The notes under the pieces are model-generated. The model did not search any database, was not told where the DNA came from, and saw only the letters and a list, made by a program, of their open reading frames with translations. From Limnoperna fortunei (Eukaryota; Mollusca; Bivalvia; Mytilida; Modiolidae), in assembly GCA_944474755.1 (NCBI GenBank), contig OX104119.1:87982896-88046895 (forward strand): DNA of 64,000 nt, written 5' to 3'. A program made the position numbers and the translations under genes. Shown piece after piece: positions 21,239 to 31,270 of the stretch. Every line of letters begins with the position of its first letter. Positions within the stretch are counted from its first letter, which is position 1.

Positions 21239-22799
21239 GTTTCTCTAAATTTAAAATAGAGGTAAACTTGAGAAATGAAGTACAAATTCTCTCGAACCCC
21301 AATTTTACGTTCATGACTTGAAAACGCGGTACATGGAAGGTGTTTTGTTCATGACGTCGTGAGTTCTTATTATATTTTAAAGCAATCAACTGATGAGGAC
21401 AATAAATTTACTAGGGACGAGAACTATATTTTCCACAACGGTCAAGCGGTTGGAATTTTACGTCAAAATTAGAGAAACAATGATTCAAACTTGTTTACTG
21501 TGATATATGTTTTTGTATTAATGATAATGGACAATAAAGGACAGTGATAGTCATACTGTGTAGTTCTATAACAGATTATGTTAAAATATTGCGTCTAATA
21601 TATAAGACGTGTTCGTGTTTGAAATTAAACAATCGGTGCTATTTCCTGTTTGTGTTGAACGAAACGTCTGATTTTGAATTTCGTTCTTCATCAGCTTACT
21701 GATGGAGGAACTTTGAAGTCACAAGTACTTTGATAGCAAATCCAATAGTCGATATTAGCTTAGACTATTTAGTAGGCGTGGTAAAAAGTGGCAAAGATCC
21801 TCGAATATGATAGATGAGACAGGAGAACTTCTTGGTCAATCGAAACGTTCCGATAATGCCCCAGAAGTTACGATTCGACGTTTGGACGAATTATGGAACA
21901 TATGGGATGAACCAAAATATGGAGGAAACATGTGTTGTTTGTTCAAGATCAAACTTACCAAGGTGTCAAGCCTCAAGCATTTATAAACACGATGTTCTTA
22001 TAAACTAATTTAAATATTGGAACTATGAACGAATACACATCCATATCACACTGTGCAAGAAGAAATGGAAATGTAATGATCGCGTGACATGTTTATTTGT
22101 ATTGACCTAATCAAAGGTGTTAAGTGCATGCTTTGTGTCCTCTGTGCAGTTTACGTTCAACATGTTTGTGTCTGTGCTGTCCACTTCCAACTTGTTTGTG
22201 TCCTCTTTGGTGTCCACGTCCAAAAGGTTTATTTATTCTGTATATTGATCATGTAGAACGGTTATCATGTTTGTCCATGTGTTTTATTTTTACACAAAAT
22301 TAATTCTTCTATGATGTCAGGTCCTATCTGATATGTTATAAGATGACTGTTTGGTACTATTTATTCCCAAGGTCATCGCTCTGATTTTAATTGTATTAAC
22401 ATTTATAGCAGTATGCAATTGTTGTTTTCAGTTTTATTCTCCGTAAAAATATGTATTTTGGAAAAAACAACAATCGCGTGTAACAAACGTTTTGTCGCAT
22501 TGAACTGATATATGTAATCCGATCATAACATTTAGATATGTTTTCAGTACTTCTATTTATTATACTGTTATAATGCGTATGGACTGTATGTATTCAGAAT
22601 AAAGATATGTTCATGAATGCTTTCTCCTTGTAATATGTCCTCAGCTTAGCGGTGCATCTCTCTCCATTGTTATACATTTAAGACTCACTGGGAAGCAGTA
22701 TTGGCCGCTAATTTCGTCAGTGCGAACCTGTCTGAAATATCTCAACCGTAAATTTCGGAATCGATATGTGATAAAGGTGGAATGTGATAACGGCAGGGT
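21239..22799. other. AT-rich sequence, no supported gene
   Basis: About 1.56 kb with only short frames. The largest, 64 codons at 21814-22008 plus, has no recognisable domain. Around 22140-22215 TTTGTGTC and TGTCCAC recur irregularly, a weak imperfect repeat. CAGAATAAAGATATG at about 22595 resembles a polyadenylation signal, but nothing upstream supports a gene. Confidence 0.5.
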
Positions 22800-23095
22800 G
22801 CGAAAAAGGGGTGTTAAAAGGGGTAGGCATGCAAAAAAGGGTGTGATACAGGGTTTACATGCGATAAAGAGGTGTGAAAAAGGAAGGCATGCGATAAAGA
22901 GGTGTGATTCAGGGTTGACATGCGATAAAGAGGTGTGATACAGGGTTGACATGCGATAAAGAGGTGTGATACAGGGTTGACATGCGATAAAGAGGTGTGA
23001 TACAGGAAGGCATGCGATTTAGGGGTGTGATACAAGGTAGGCATGCGACAAAGGGTTGTGATACAAGGTGGGCATGCGACAAAGAGGTTTATTAC
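22800..23095. repeat. 31-bp minisatellite, about nine copies
   Basis: CATGC lies at 22828, 22858, 22888, 22919, 22950, 22981, 23011, 23042 and 23073, so the monomer is 30-31 bp. The core is CATGCGATAAAGAGGTGTG followed by ATACAGGGTTGA or a GGAAGG/AGGTAGG version. Central copies are the most alike and the edges are diverged. Overlapping frames on both strands here are repeat artefacts. Confidence 0.92.
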
Positions 23096-23606
23096 ATGAA
23101 TAATTTTTTATGTTTTTTGATTGGTCTAAAACAACTTTCGCGTAACTATAAATCGCAACACTACTAAAATTACGTCAAAATATGGAAGTTGTCCGCCGAA
23201 TAATTCCGCTGCACAGTAAAGCTGAATTAAATATCAACCAGGTAACTACTAGTTCAGGACGTTTTTCATTTTTAGTGGTCATTGAATTCGATCATCTCAT
23301 AAATATATCGTGAAAAAATGTAAGAATCAATTGTTGATTTACAATATTTGAAATGTTTGAAATGTGATGAAATTGGAATTTGAGGATTATCAGCAAATCA
23401 ATATCAAAATGCAGTATTAAAACATATTAAGGGTAAACTGCATTACAACAATTACAAAATGTAATCATCCTCTACTTTTCTGATTAATGAAGATGGTGAT
23501 TTTATTCATGTAATAAAACAATTATTAACTTTAATATACGGTCGCTATCAGGATTTCTAAGCCCTCATAACTGTATATTCACCTCTCCTGGCGGGTCCGT
23601 CAATAT
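23096..23606. other. AT-rich sequence, no gene seen
   Basis: AT-rich DNA between the 31-bp minisatellite and the SINE, without a reading frame, RNA gene or repeat that I can support. Confidence 0.55.
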
Positions 23607-23618
23607 TACATTTTCTCT
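23607..23618. repeat. Target-site duplication, left of SINE
   Basis: TACATTTTCTCT, identical to 23879-23890. A perfect 12-bp direct repeat around the SINE is the mark of LINE-mediated insertion. Confidence 0.93.
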
Positions 23619-23629
23619 TTGGGCCTCGG

Positions 23630-23640
23630 TGGCCGAGTGG
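23630..23640 (+). promoter_or_regulatory. SINE internal Pol III A box
   Basis: TGGCCGAGTGG fits the tRNA A-box pattern TRGYNNANNNG. Its location near the SINE head is as expected. Confidence 0.75.
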
Positions 23641-23685
23641 TTAAGGTAGTTCGTCTACTATTAGTCTGTCAACACTGAGGTTATG

Positions 23686-23696
23686 GGTCCGAGTCT
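23686..23696 (+). promoter_or_regulatory. SINE internal Pol III B box
   Basis: GGTCCGAGTCT against the consensus GGTTCGANTCC, with three differences. It lies 56 bp after the A box start, a normal tRNA-like spacing. Confidence 0.7.
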
Positions 23697-23878
23697 GACT
23701 GCGGGCGGGAAGGTACAGTCGACTCCAATCTTAATTGACAAGAATTGCCAGTTTTCCTACCGAAGGTCCGGGTTTTCTCCTTGCGCTCCGGCTTACTCCC
23801 CTAATACACACTGGACGCCATGATATAGCTGAAAAATTTCTGAAAGTGGTGTTCAACACCAATAAAAAAAATCAGACA

Positions 23879-23890
23879 TACATTTTCTCT
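23879..23890. repeat. Target-site duplication, right of SINE
   Basis: TACATTTTCTCT, the partner of 23607-23618. Confidence 0.93.
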
Positions 23891-23904
23891 GGCTGATAAT
23901 AATC

Positions 23905-24640
23905 CAGTTCTGCCTTGGTGTTTTCTGTGTAAATCACGTCGAATTAAGCTTTGCTGCCTGTGTATACCCGTCTTGTCGAGCCTTGTTGTTGTCGGTGTAT
24001 ATCCCGTCGAGTTATCCCTTGGTGTGGTCTAAGCATATCTCAAAGTTCCGATTTTGTGTTGTCTGTATATATTTCGTCGCATCGGGCCTTGGTGTTGTCT
24101 GTATATATCTCGTCGGGTTCAGCCTATGCGTTATTGGTGTATATCACGCCCAGTTCTACTTGTTATCGTCTTCGGGTTCAGTCGTGGTGTTGTCTATATA
24201 TATCTCGTCGGGTTCAGCCTATGCGTTATTGGTGTATATCACGTCCAATTCTCCTTGTTATCGTCTGCGGGCTCAGTCGTGGTGTTGTATGTGTATATCC
24301 CGTCAAATCAACTTTTGTGTTGTCTGGTTATATCCCGTCCACTTCTGCCTTTCTGTTGTTTAAGTATATCCCTTCCAGTTCAGCCTAGCTGTTGTCTGTA
24401 TATACCCCCTAGGGTTCAGCTTTAGCGTTACTGGTGTATATCACGTCGAGTTCTGTCTTTTTATTGTCAGTTTGTTTTCCATTGAGTTCTGCCTTCGTAT
24501 TGTATGTACATATCCCTTCGAGTTCTGTCATATATATATAGTGCTATCTGTGTGCCTCGGCTACTTTAGAATTGGTGTTGCCGGAGTATACCCTTTCGAG
24601 TTGAACCTTGGTGTTATCTCTGTGTACACTGTCGAGTTCA
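23905..24640. repeat. Diverged left edge of the 36-bp satellite
   Basis: The 36-bp rhythm is visible (CCTTGGTGTTGTCTGTGTAT, TATATCCCGTCGAGTTC and similar), but monomers differ at many sites and lengths vary. CCCGTCGAGTT replaces the later CCCGGAGAGTT. Divergence falls from left to right until about 24640, after which copies are nearly uniform. This is the usual picture for a satellite edge that escapes homogenisation by unequal exchange. Confidence 0.85.
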
Positions 24641-26063
24641 GTCTTGGTGTTGTCTGTGTATATCCCGGAGAGTTCAGTCTTGGTGTTGCCTATGTATATC
24701 CCGTAGAGTTCAGTCTTAGTGTTGCCTGTGTATATCCCGGAGAGTTCAGTCTTGGTGTTGCATATGTATATCCCGGAGAATTCAGTCTTGGTGTTGTCTG
24801 TGTGGGTCTGTGTATATCCCGGAGAGTTCAGTCTTGGTGCTAACGTTGCATATGTATATCCCGAAGAGTTCAGTCTTGGTGTTGCCTATGTATATCCCGG
24901 AGAGTTCAGTCTTGGTGTTGTCTGTGTATATCCCGGAGAGTTCAGTCTTGGTGTTGCCTATGTATATCCCGGAGAGTTCAGTCTTGGTGTTGTCTGTGTA
25001 TATCCGGGAGAGTTCAGTCTTGGTGTTGTCTGTGTGTAAACTGTCGAGTTCAGTCTTGGTGTTGTCTGTGTATACTAGTATCCCGAAGAGTTCAGTCTTG
25101 GTGTTGCATATGTATATCCCGGAGATTTCAGTCTTGGTGTTGCATATGTATATCCGGGAGAGTTCAGTCTTGGTGTTGTCTCTGTATATCCCTGAGAGTT
25201 CAGTCTTGGTGTTGCATATGTATATCCCGGAGAGTTCAGTTTTGGTGTTGCATATGTATATCCGGGAGAGTTCAGTCTTGGTGTTACATATGTATATCCG
25301 GGAGAGTTCAGTCTTGGTGTTGCATATGTATATCCGGGAGAGTTCAGTCTTGGTGTTGCATATGTATATCCGGGAGAGTTCAGTCTTGGTGTTGTCTGTG
25401 TATATCCCGAAGAGTTCAGTCTTGGTGTTGTCTGTGTATATCCCGAAGAGTTCAGTCTTGGTGTTGTCTGTGTATATCCGGGAGAGTTCAGTCTTGGTGT
25501 TGCATATGTATATCCGGGAGAGTTCAGTCTTGGTGTTGCATATGTATATCCGGGAGAGTTCAGTCTTGGTGTTGCATATGTTTATCCGTGAGAGTTCAGT
25601 CTTGGTGTTGTCTGTGTATATCCCAGAGAGTTCAGTCTTGGTGTTGTCTGTGTATATCCCGAAGAGTTCAGTCTTGGTGTTGTTTGTGTATCTCCCGCAG
25701 AGTTCAGTCTTGGTGTTGTCTGTGTATATCCCGGAGAGTTCAGTCTTGGTGTTACATATGTATATCCCGGAGAGTTCAGTCATGGTGTTGTCTGTGTATA
25801 TCCCGGAGAGTTCAGTCTTGGTGTTGCATATGTATATCCCGGAGAGTTCAGTCTTGGTGTTGCATATGTATATCCGGGAGAGTTCAGTCTTGGTGCTGTC
25901 TGTGTATATCCCGGAGAGTTCAGTCTTGGTGTTGCATATGTATATCCCGGAGAGTTCAGTCTTGGTGTTGCATATGTATATCCCGCAGAGTTCAGTCTTG
26001 GTGCTGCATATGTATATCCGGGAGAGTTCAGTCTTGGTGTTGTCTGTGTATATCCCGTAGAGT

Positions 26064-27575
26064 TCAGTCTTGGTGTTGCATATATATATCCGGGAGAGTT
26101 CAGTCTTGGTGTTGCATATGTATATCTGGGAGAGTTCAGTCTTGGTGTTGCATATGTTTATCCGTGAGAGTTCAGTCTTGGTGTTGTCTGTGTATATCCC
26201 AGAGAGTTCAGTCTTGGTGTTGTCTGTGTATATCCCGAAGAGTTCAGTCTTGGTGTTGTCTGTGTATATCCCGAAGAGTTCAGTCTTGGTGTTGTCTGTG
26301 TATATCCGGGAGAGTTCAGTCTTGGTGTTGCAAATGTATATCTGGGAGAGTTCAGTCTTGGTGTTGCATATGTATATCCGGGAGAGTTCAGTCTTGGTGT
26401 TGCATATGTTTATCCGTGAGAGTTCAGTCTTGGTGTTGTCTGTGTATATCCCAGAGAGTTCAGTCTTGGTGTTGTCTGTGTATATCCCGAAGAGTTCAGT
26501 CTTGGTGTTGTCTGTGTATATCCCGAAGAGTTCAGTCTTGGTGTTGTCTCTGTATATCCCTGAGAGTTCAGTCTTGGTGTTGCATATGTATATCCCGGAG
26601 AGTTCAGTTTTGGTGTTGCATATGTATATCCGGGAGAGTTCAGTCTTGGTGTTACATATGTATATCCGGGAGAGTTCAGTCTTGGTGTTGCATATGTATA
26701 TCCGGGAGAGTTAAGTCTAGGTGTTGCATATGTATATCCGGGAGAGTTCAGTCTTGGTGTTGTCTGTGTATATCCCGAAGAGTTCAGTCTTGGTGTTGTC
26801 TGTGTATATTCGGGAGAGTTCAGTCTTGGTGTTGCATATGTATATCCGGCAGAGTTCAGTCTTGGTGTTGCATATGTATATCCGGGAGAGTTCAGTCTTG
26901 GTGTTGCATATGTATATCCGGGAGAGTTCAGTCTTGGTGTTGTCTGTGTATATCCCGAAGAGTTCAGTCTTGGTGTTGTCTGTGTATATCCGGGAGAGTT
27001 CAGCCTTGGTGTTGCATATGTATATCCGGGAGAGTTCAGTCTTGGTGTTGCATATGTATATCCGGGAGAGTTCAATCTTGGTGTTGCATATGTTTATCCG
27101 TGAGAGTTCAGTCTTGGTGTTGTCTGTGTATATCCCAGAGAGTTCAGTCTTGGTGTTGTCTGTGTATATCCCGAAGAGTTCAGTCTTGGTGTTGTCTGTG
27201 TATATCCCGGAGAGTTCAGTCTTGGTGTTGTCTGTGTATATCCCGGAGAGTTCAGTCTTGGTGTTACATATGTATATCCCGGAGAGTTCAGTCTTGGTGT
27301 TGTCTGTGTATATCCCGGAGAGTTCAGTCTTGGTGTTGCATATGTATATCCCGGAGAGTTCAGTCTTGGTGTTGCATATGTATATCCGGGAGAGTTCAGT
27401 CTTGGTGTTGTCTGTGTATATCCCGGAGAGTTCAGTCTTGGTGTTGCATATGTATATCCCAGAGAGTTCAGTCTTGGTGTTGCATATGTATATCCCGCAG
27501 AGTTCAGTCTTGGTGTTGCATATGTATATCCGGGAGAGTTCAGTCTTGGTGTTGTCTGTGTATATCCCGTAGAGT
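26064..27575. repeat. Higher-order repeat, 42 monomers (1512 bp)
   Basis: The order of monomer variants (for example ATATATATATCCGGG, then TATATCTGGGAG, then GTTTATCCGTGAG) at about 26070 recurs at 27582, an offset of exactly 42 x 36. No indels occur within this stretch. Confidence 0.8.
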
Positions 27576-28583
27576 TCAGTCTTGGTGTTGCATATATATA
27601 TCCGGGAGAGTTCAGTCTTGGTGTTGCATATGTATATCTGGGAGAGTTCAGTCTTGGTGTTGCATATGTTTATCCGTGAGAGTTCAGTCTTGGTGTTGTC
27701 TGTGTATATCCCAGAGAGTTCAGTCTTGGTGTTGTCTGTGTATATCCCGAAGAGTTCAGTCTTGGTGTTGTCTGTGTATATCCCGAAGAGTTCAGTCTTG
27801 GTGTTGTCTGTGTATATCCGGGAGAGTTCAGTCTTGGTGTTGCAAATGTATATCCGGGAGAGTTCAGTCTTGGTGTTGCATATGTATATCCGGGAGAGTT
27901 CAGTCTTGGTGTTGCATATGTTTATCCGTGAGAGTTCAGTCTTGGTGTTGTCTGTGTATATCCCAGAGAGTTCAGTCTTGGTGTTGTCTGTGTATATCCC
28001 GAAGAGTTCAGTCTTGGTGTTGTCTGTGTATATCCGGCAGAGTTCAGTCTTGGTGTTGCATATGTATATCCGGGAGAGTTCAGTCTTGGTGTTGCATATG
28101 TATATCCGGGAGAGTTCAGTCTTGGTGTTGCATATGTTTCTCCGTGAGAGTTCAGTCTTGGTGTTGTCTGTGTATATCCCAGAGAGTTCAGTCTTGGTGT
28201 TGTCTGTGTATATCCCGAAGAGTTCAGTCTTGGTGTTGTCTGTGTATATCCCGGAGAGTTCAGTCTTGGTGTTACATATGTATATCCCGGAGAGTTCAGT
28301 CTTGGTGTTGTCTGTGTATATCCCGGAGAGTTCAGTCTTGGTGTTGCATATGTATATCCCGGAGAGTTCAGTCTTGGTGTTGCATATGTATATCCGGGAG
28401 AGTTCAGTCTTGGTGTTGTCTGTGTACATCCCGGAGAGTTCAGTCTTGGTGTTGCATATGTATATCCGGGAGAGTTCAGTCTTGGTGTTGCATATGTATA
28501 TCCCGCAGAGTTCAGTCTTGGTGTTGCATATGTATATCCGGGAGAGTTCAGTCTTGGTGTTGTCTGTGTATATCCCGTAGAGT
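27576..28583. repeat. Shortened second copy of the 42-monomer repeat
   Basis: Begins with the same variant order as 26064 but reaches the shared end marker (TATATCCCGTAGAGTTC followed by ATATATATATCC) after 28 monomers (1008 bp), so about 14 monomers are missing relative to the first copy. Confidence 0.7.
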
Positions 28584-29544
28584 TCAGTCTTGGTGTTGCA
28601 TATATATATCCGGGAGAGTTCAGTCTTGGTGTTGCATATGTATATCCGGGAGAGTTCAGTTTTGGAATTGCATATGTATATCCGGTAGAGTTCAGTCTTG
28701 GTGTTGCATATGTATATCCGGGAGAGTTCAGTCTTGGTGTTGCATATGTATATCCGGGAGAGTTCAGTCTTGGTGTTGTCTGTGTATATCCCGTAGAGTT
28801 CAGTCTTGGTGTTGCATATGTATATCCCGGAGAGTTCAGTCTTGGTGTTGCATATGTATATCCGGGAGAGTTCAGTCTTGGAATTGCATATGTATATCCG
28901 GGAGAGTTCAGTCTTGGAATTGCATATTTATATCCGGGAGAGTTCAGTCGTGGTGTTGCATATGTATATCCGGGAGAGTTCAGTCTTGGTGTTGCATATA
29001 TATATCCGGGAGAGTTCAGTCTTGGTGTTACATATGAATATCCCGGAGAGTTCAGTCTTGGTGTAGTCTGTGTATATCCCTGAGAGTTCAGTCTTTGTGT
29101 TGCATATGTATATCCGGGAGAGTTCAGTCTTTGTGTTGCATATGTATATCCCGCAGAGTTCAGTCTTGGTGTTGCATATGTATATCCCGGAGAGTTCAGA
29201 CTTGGTGTAGTCTGTGTATATCCCGGAGAGTTCAGTCTTTGTGTTGCATATGTATATCCGGGAGAGTTCAGTCTTTGTGTTGCATATGTATATCCCGCAG
29301 AGTTCAGTCTTGGTGTTGCATATGTATATCCCGCATAATTCAGTCTTGGTGTTGTCTGTGTATATCCCGCATAGTTCAGTCTTGGTGTTGTCTGTGTATA
29401 TACCGCAGAGTTCAGTCTTGGTGTTGCATATGTATATCCCGGAGAGTTCAGTCTTGGTGTTACATATGTATATCCCGGAGAGTTCAGTCTTGGTGTTGCA
29501 TATGTATATCCCGGAGAGTTCAGTCTTGTTGTTGTCTATGTTTA

Positions 29545-30407
29545 TCACGGGGAGTTCAGTCTTGGTGTTGTCTGTGTATATCCGGGAGAGTTCAGTCTTG
29601 GTGTTGTCTGTGTATATCCGGAAGAGTTCAGTCTTGGTGTTGTCTGTGTATATCCGGGAGAGTTCAGTCTTCGTGTTGCATATGTATATCCCGGAGAGTT
29701 CAGTCTTGGTGTTGTCTGTGTATATCCCGGAGAGTTCAGTCTTGGTGTTGCATATGTATATCCCGCAGAGTTCAGTCTTGGTGTTGTCTGTGTATATCCG
29801 GGAGAGTTCAGTCTTGGGGTTGTCTGTGTATATCCCGGAGTGTTCAGTCTTGGTGTTGCATATGTATATCCCGGAGAGTTCAGTCTTGGTGTAGTCTGTG
29901 TATATCCCTGAGAGTTCAGTCTTTGTGTTGCATATGTATATCCGGGAGAGTTCAGTCTTTGTGTTGCATATGTATATCCCGCAGAGTTCAGTCTTGGTGT
30001 TGCATATGTATATCCCGGAGAGTTCAGTCTTGGTGTAGTCTGTGTATATCCCGGAGAGTTCAGTCTTTGTGTTGCATATGTATATCCCGGAGAGTTCAGT
30101 CTTTGTGTTGCATATGTATATCCCGCAGAGTTCAGTCTTGGTGTTGCATATGTATATCCCGCATAGTTCAGTCTTGGTGTTGTCTGTGTATATCCCGCAT
30201 AGTTCAGTCTTGGTGTTGTCTGTGTATATACCGCAGAGTTCAGTCTTGGTGTTGCATATGTATATCCCGGAGAGTCAGTCTTGGTGTTGTCTGTGTATAT
30301 CCCGGAGAGTTCAGTCTTGGTGTTACATATGTATATCCCGGAGAGTTCAGTCTTGGTGTTGCATATGTATATCCCGGAGAGTTCAGTCTTGTTGTTGTCT
30401 ATGTATA
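29545..30407. repeat. Higher-order repeat, 24 monomers (863 bp), copy 1
   Basis: Delimited by the marker TATCACGGGGAG. Length is 24 x 36 minus 1, the missing base being the GAGAGTCAGTC deletion. It lies directly beside a near-identical copy. Confidence 0.8.
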
Positions 30408-31270
30408 TCACGGGGAGTTAAGTCTTGGTGTTGTCTGTGTATATCCGGGAGAGTTCAGTCTTGGTGTTGTCTGTGTATATCCGGAAGAGTTCAGTCTTGG
30501 TGTGGTCTGTGTATATCCCGGAGAGTTCAGTCTTGGTGTTGCATATGTATATCCCGGAGAGTTCAGTCTTGGTGTTGTCTGTGTATATCCCGGAGAGTTC
30601 AGTCTTGGTGTTGCATATGTATATCCCGCAGAGTTCAGTCTTGGTGTTGTCTGTGTATATCCCGGAGAGTTCAGTCTTGGGGTTGTCTGTGTATATCCCG
30701 GAGTGTTCAGTCTTGGTGTTGCATATGTATATCCCGGAGAGTTCAGTCTTGGTGTAGTCTGTGTATATCCCTGAGAGTTCAGTCTTTGTGTTGCATATGT
30801 ATATCCGGGAGAGTTCAGTCTTTGTGTTGCATATGTATATCCCGCAGAGTTCAGTCTTGGTGTTGCATATGTATATCCCGGAGAGTTCAGTCTTGGTGTA
30901 GTCTGTGTATATCCCGGAGAGTTCAGACTTTGTGTTGCATATGTATATTCGGGAGAGTTCAGTCTTTGTGTTGCATATGTATATCCCGCAGAGTTCAGTC
31001 TTGGTGTTGCATATGTATATCCCGCATAGTTCAGTCTTGGTGTTGTCTGTGTATATCCCGCATAGTTCAGTCTTGGTGTTGTCTGTGTATATCCCGCAGA
31101 GTTCAGTCTTGGTGTTGCATATGTATATCCTGGAGAGTCAGTCTTGGTGTTGTCTGTGTATATCCCGCAGAGTTCAGTCTTGGTGTTACATATGTATATC
31201 CCGGAGAGTTCAGTCTTGGTGTTGCATATGTATATCCCGGAGAGTTCAGTCTTGTTGTTGTCTATGTATA
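30408..31270. repeat. Higher-order repeat, 24 monomers (863 bp), copy 2
   Basis: Same length and variant order as the preceding copy. A further pair with the same 863-bp spacing runs from about 38967 to 39830. Confidence 0.8.

Larger units (their letters stand above)
23619..23878 (+). mobile_element. tRNA-derived SINE with intact duplications
   Basis: 260 bp. The head is tRNA Ser/Leu-like, with TGGCCGAGTGGTTAAGG, and has Pol III A and B boxes. The body contains TTACTCCCCT and ACGCCATGATATAGC, and the tail AACACCAATAAAAAAAA. A perfect 12-bp duplication flanks it. The same element, more decayed and inverted, lies at 47-288. The tail resembles that of SINEs I know from bivalves; naming a family would need a library search. 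It stands only about 27 bp from the start of the 36-bp satellite. Confidence 0.92.

Noticed and set aside
21640..21720. Possible hammerhead ribozyme (CTGATGA...GAAA on the minus strand)
   Set aside because: Only five bases separate the two core motifs, so stem II cannot form; stems I and III were not found.
21814..22008. 64-codon plus-strand frame as a small gene
   Set aside because: No domain, no homologue that I recognise, and no supporting signals around it.
22590..22625. AATAAA as the 3' end of a host gene
   Set aside because: No reading frame or exon-like sequence lies upstream; the motif is expected by chance in AT-rich DNA.
22800..23095. 31-bp repeats as a CRISPR-like array
   Set aside because: Repeats are directly contiguous with no unique spacers, and the context is eukaryotic.
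23630..23700. A standalone tRNA gene
   Set aside because: The boxes match tRNA, but the acceptor stem does not close and the sequence continues into a SINE body with a 12-bp target duplication.
26717..28429. Minus-strand 12-residue repeat (TELSGIYTDNTK) as a surface glycoprotein
   Set aside because: The Asn-Thr-Lys motif is not an N-glycosylation sequon, no signal peptide is present, and the frame is one of five open frames of the satellite.
25588..29037. 1149-codon plus-strand frame as a repetitive protein gene
   Set aside because: Open frames occur in five of six frames of the same monomer, there is no start context, splice border or unique coding sequence, and substitutions show no frame preference that I can see.
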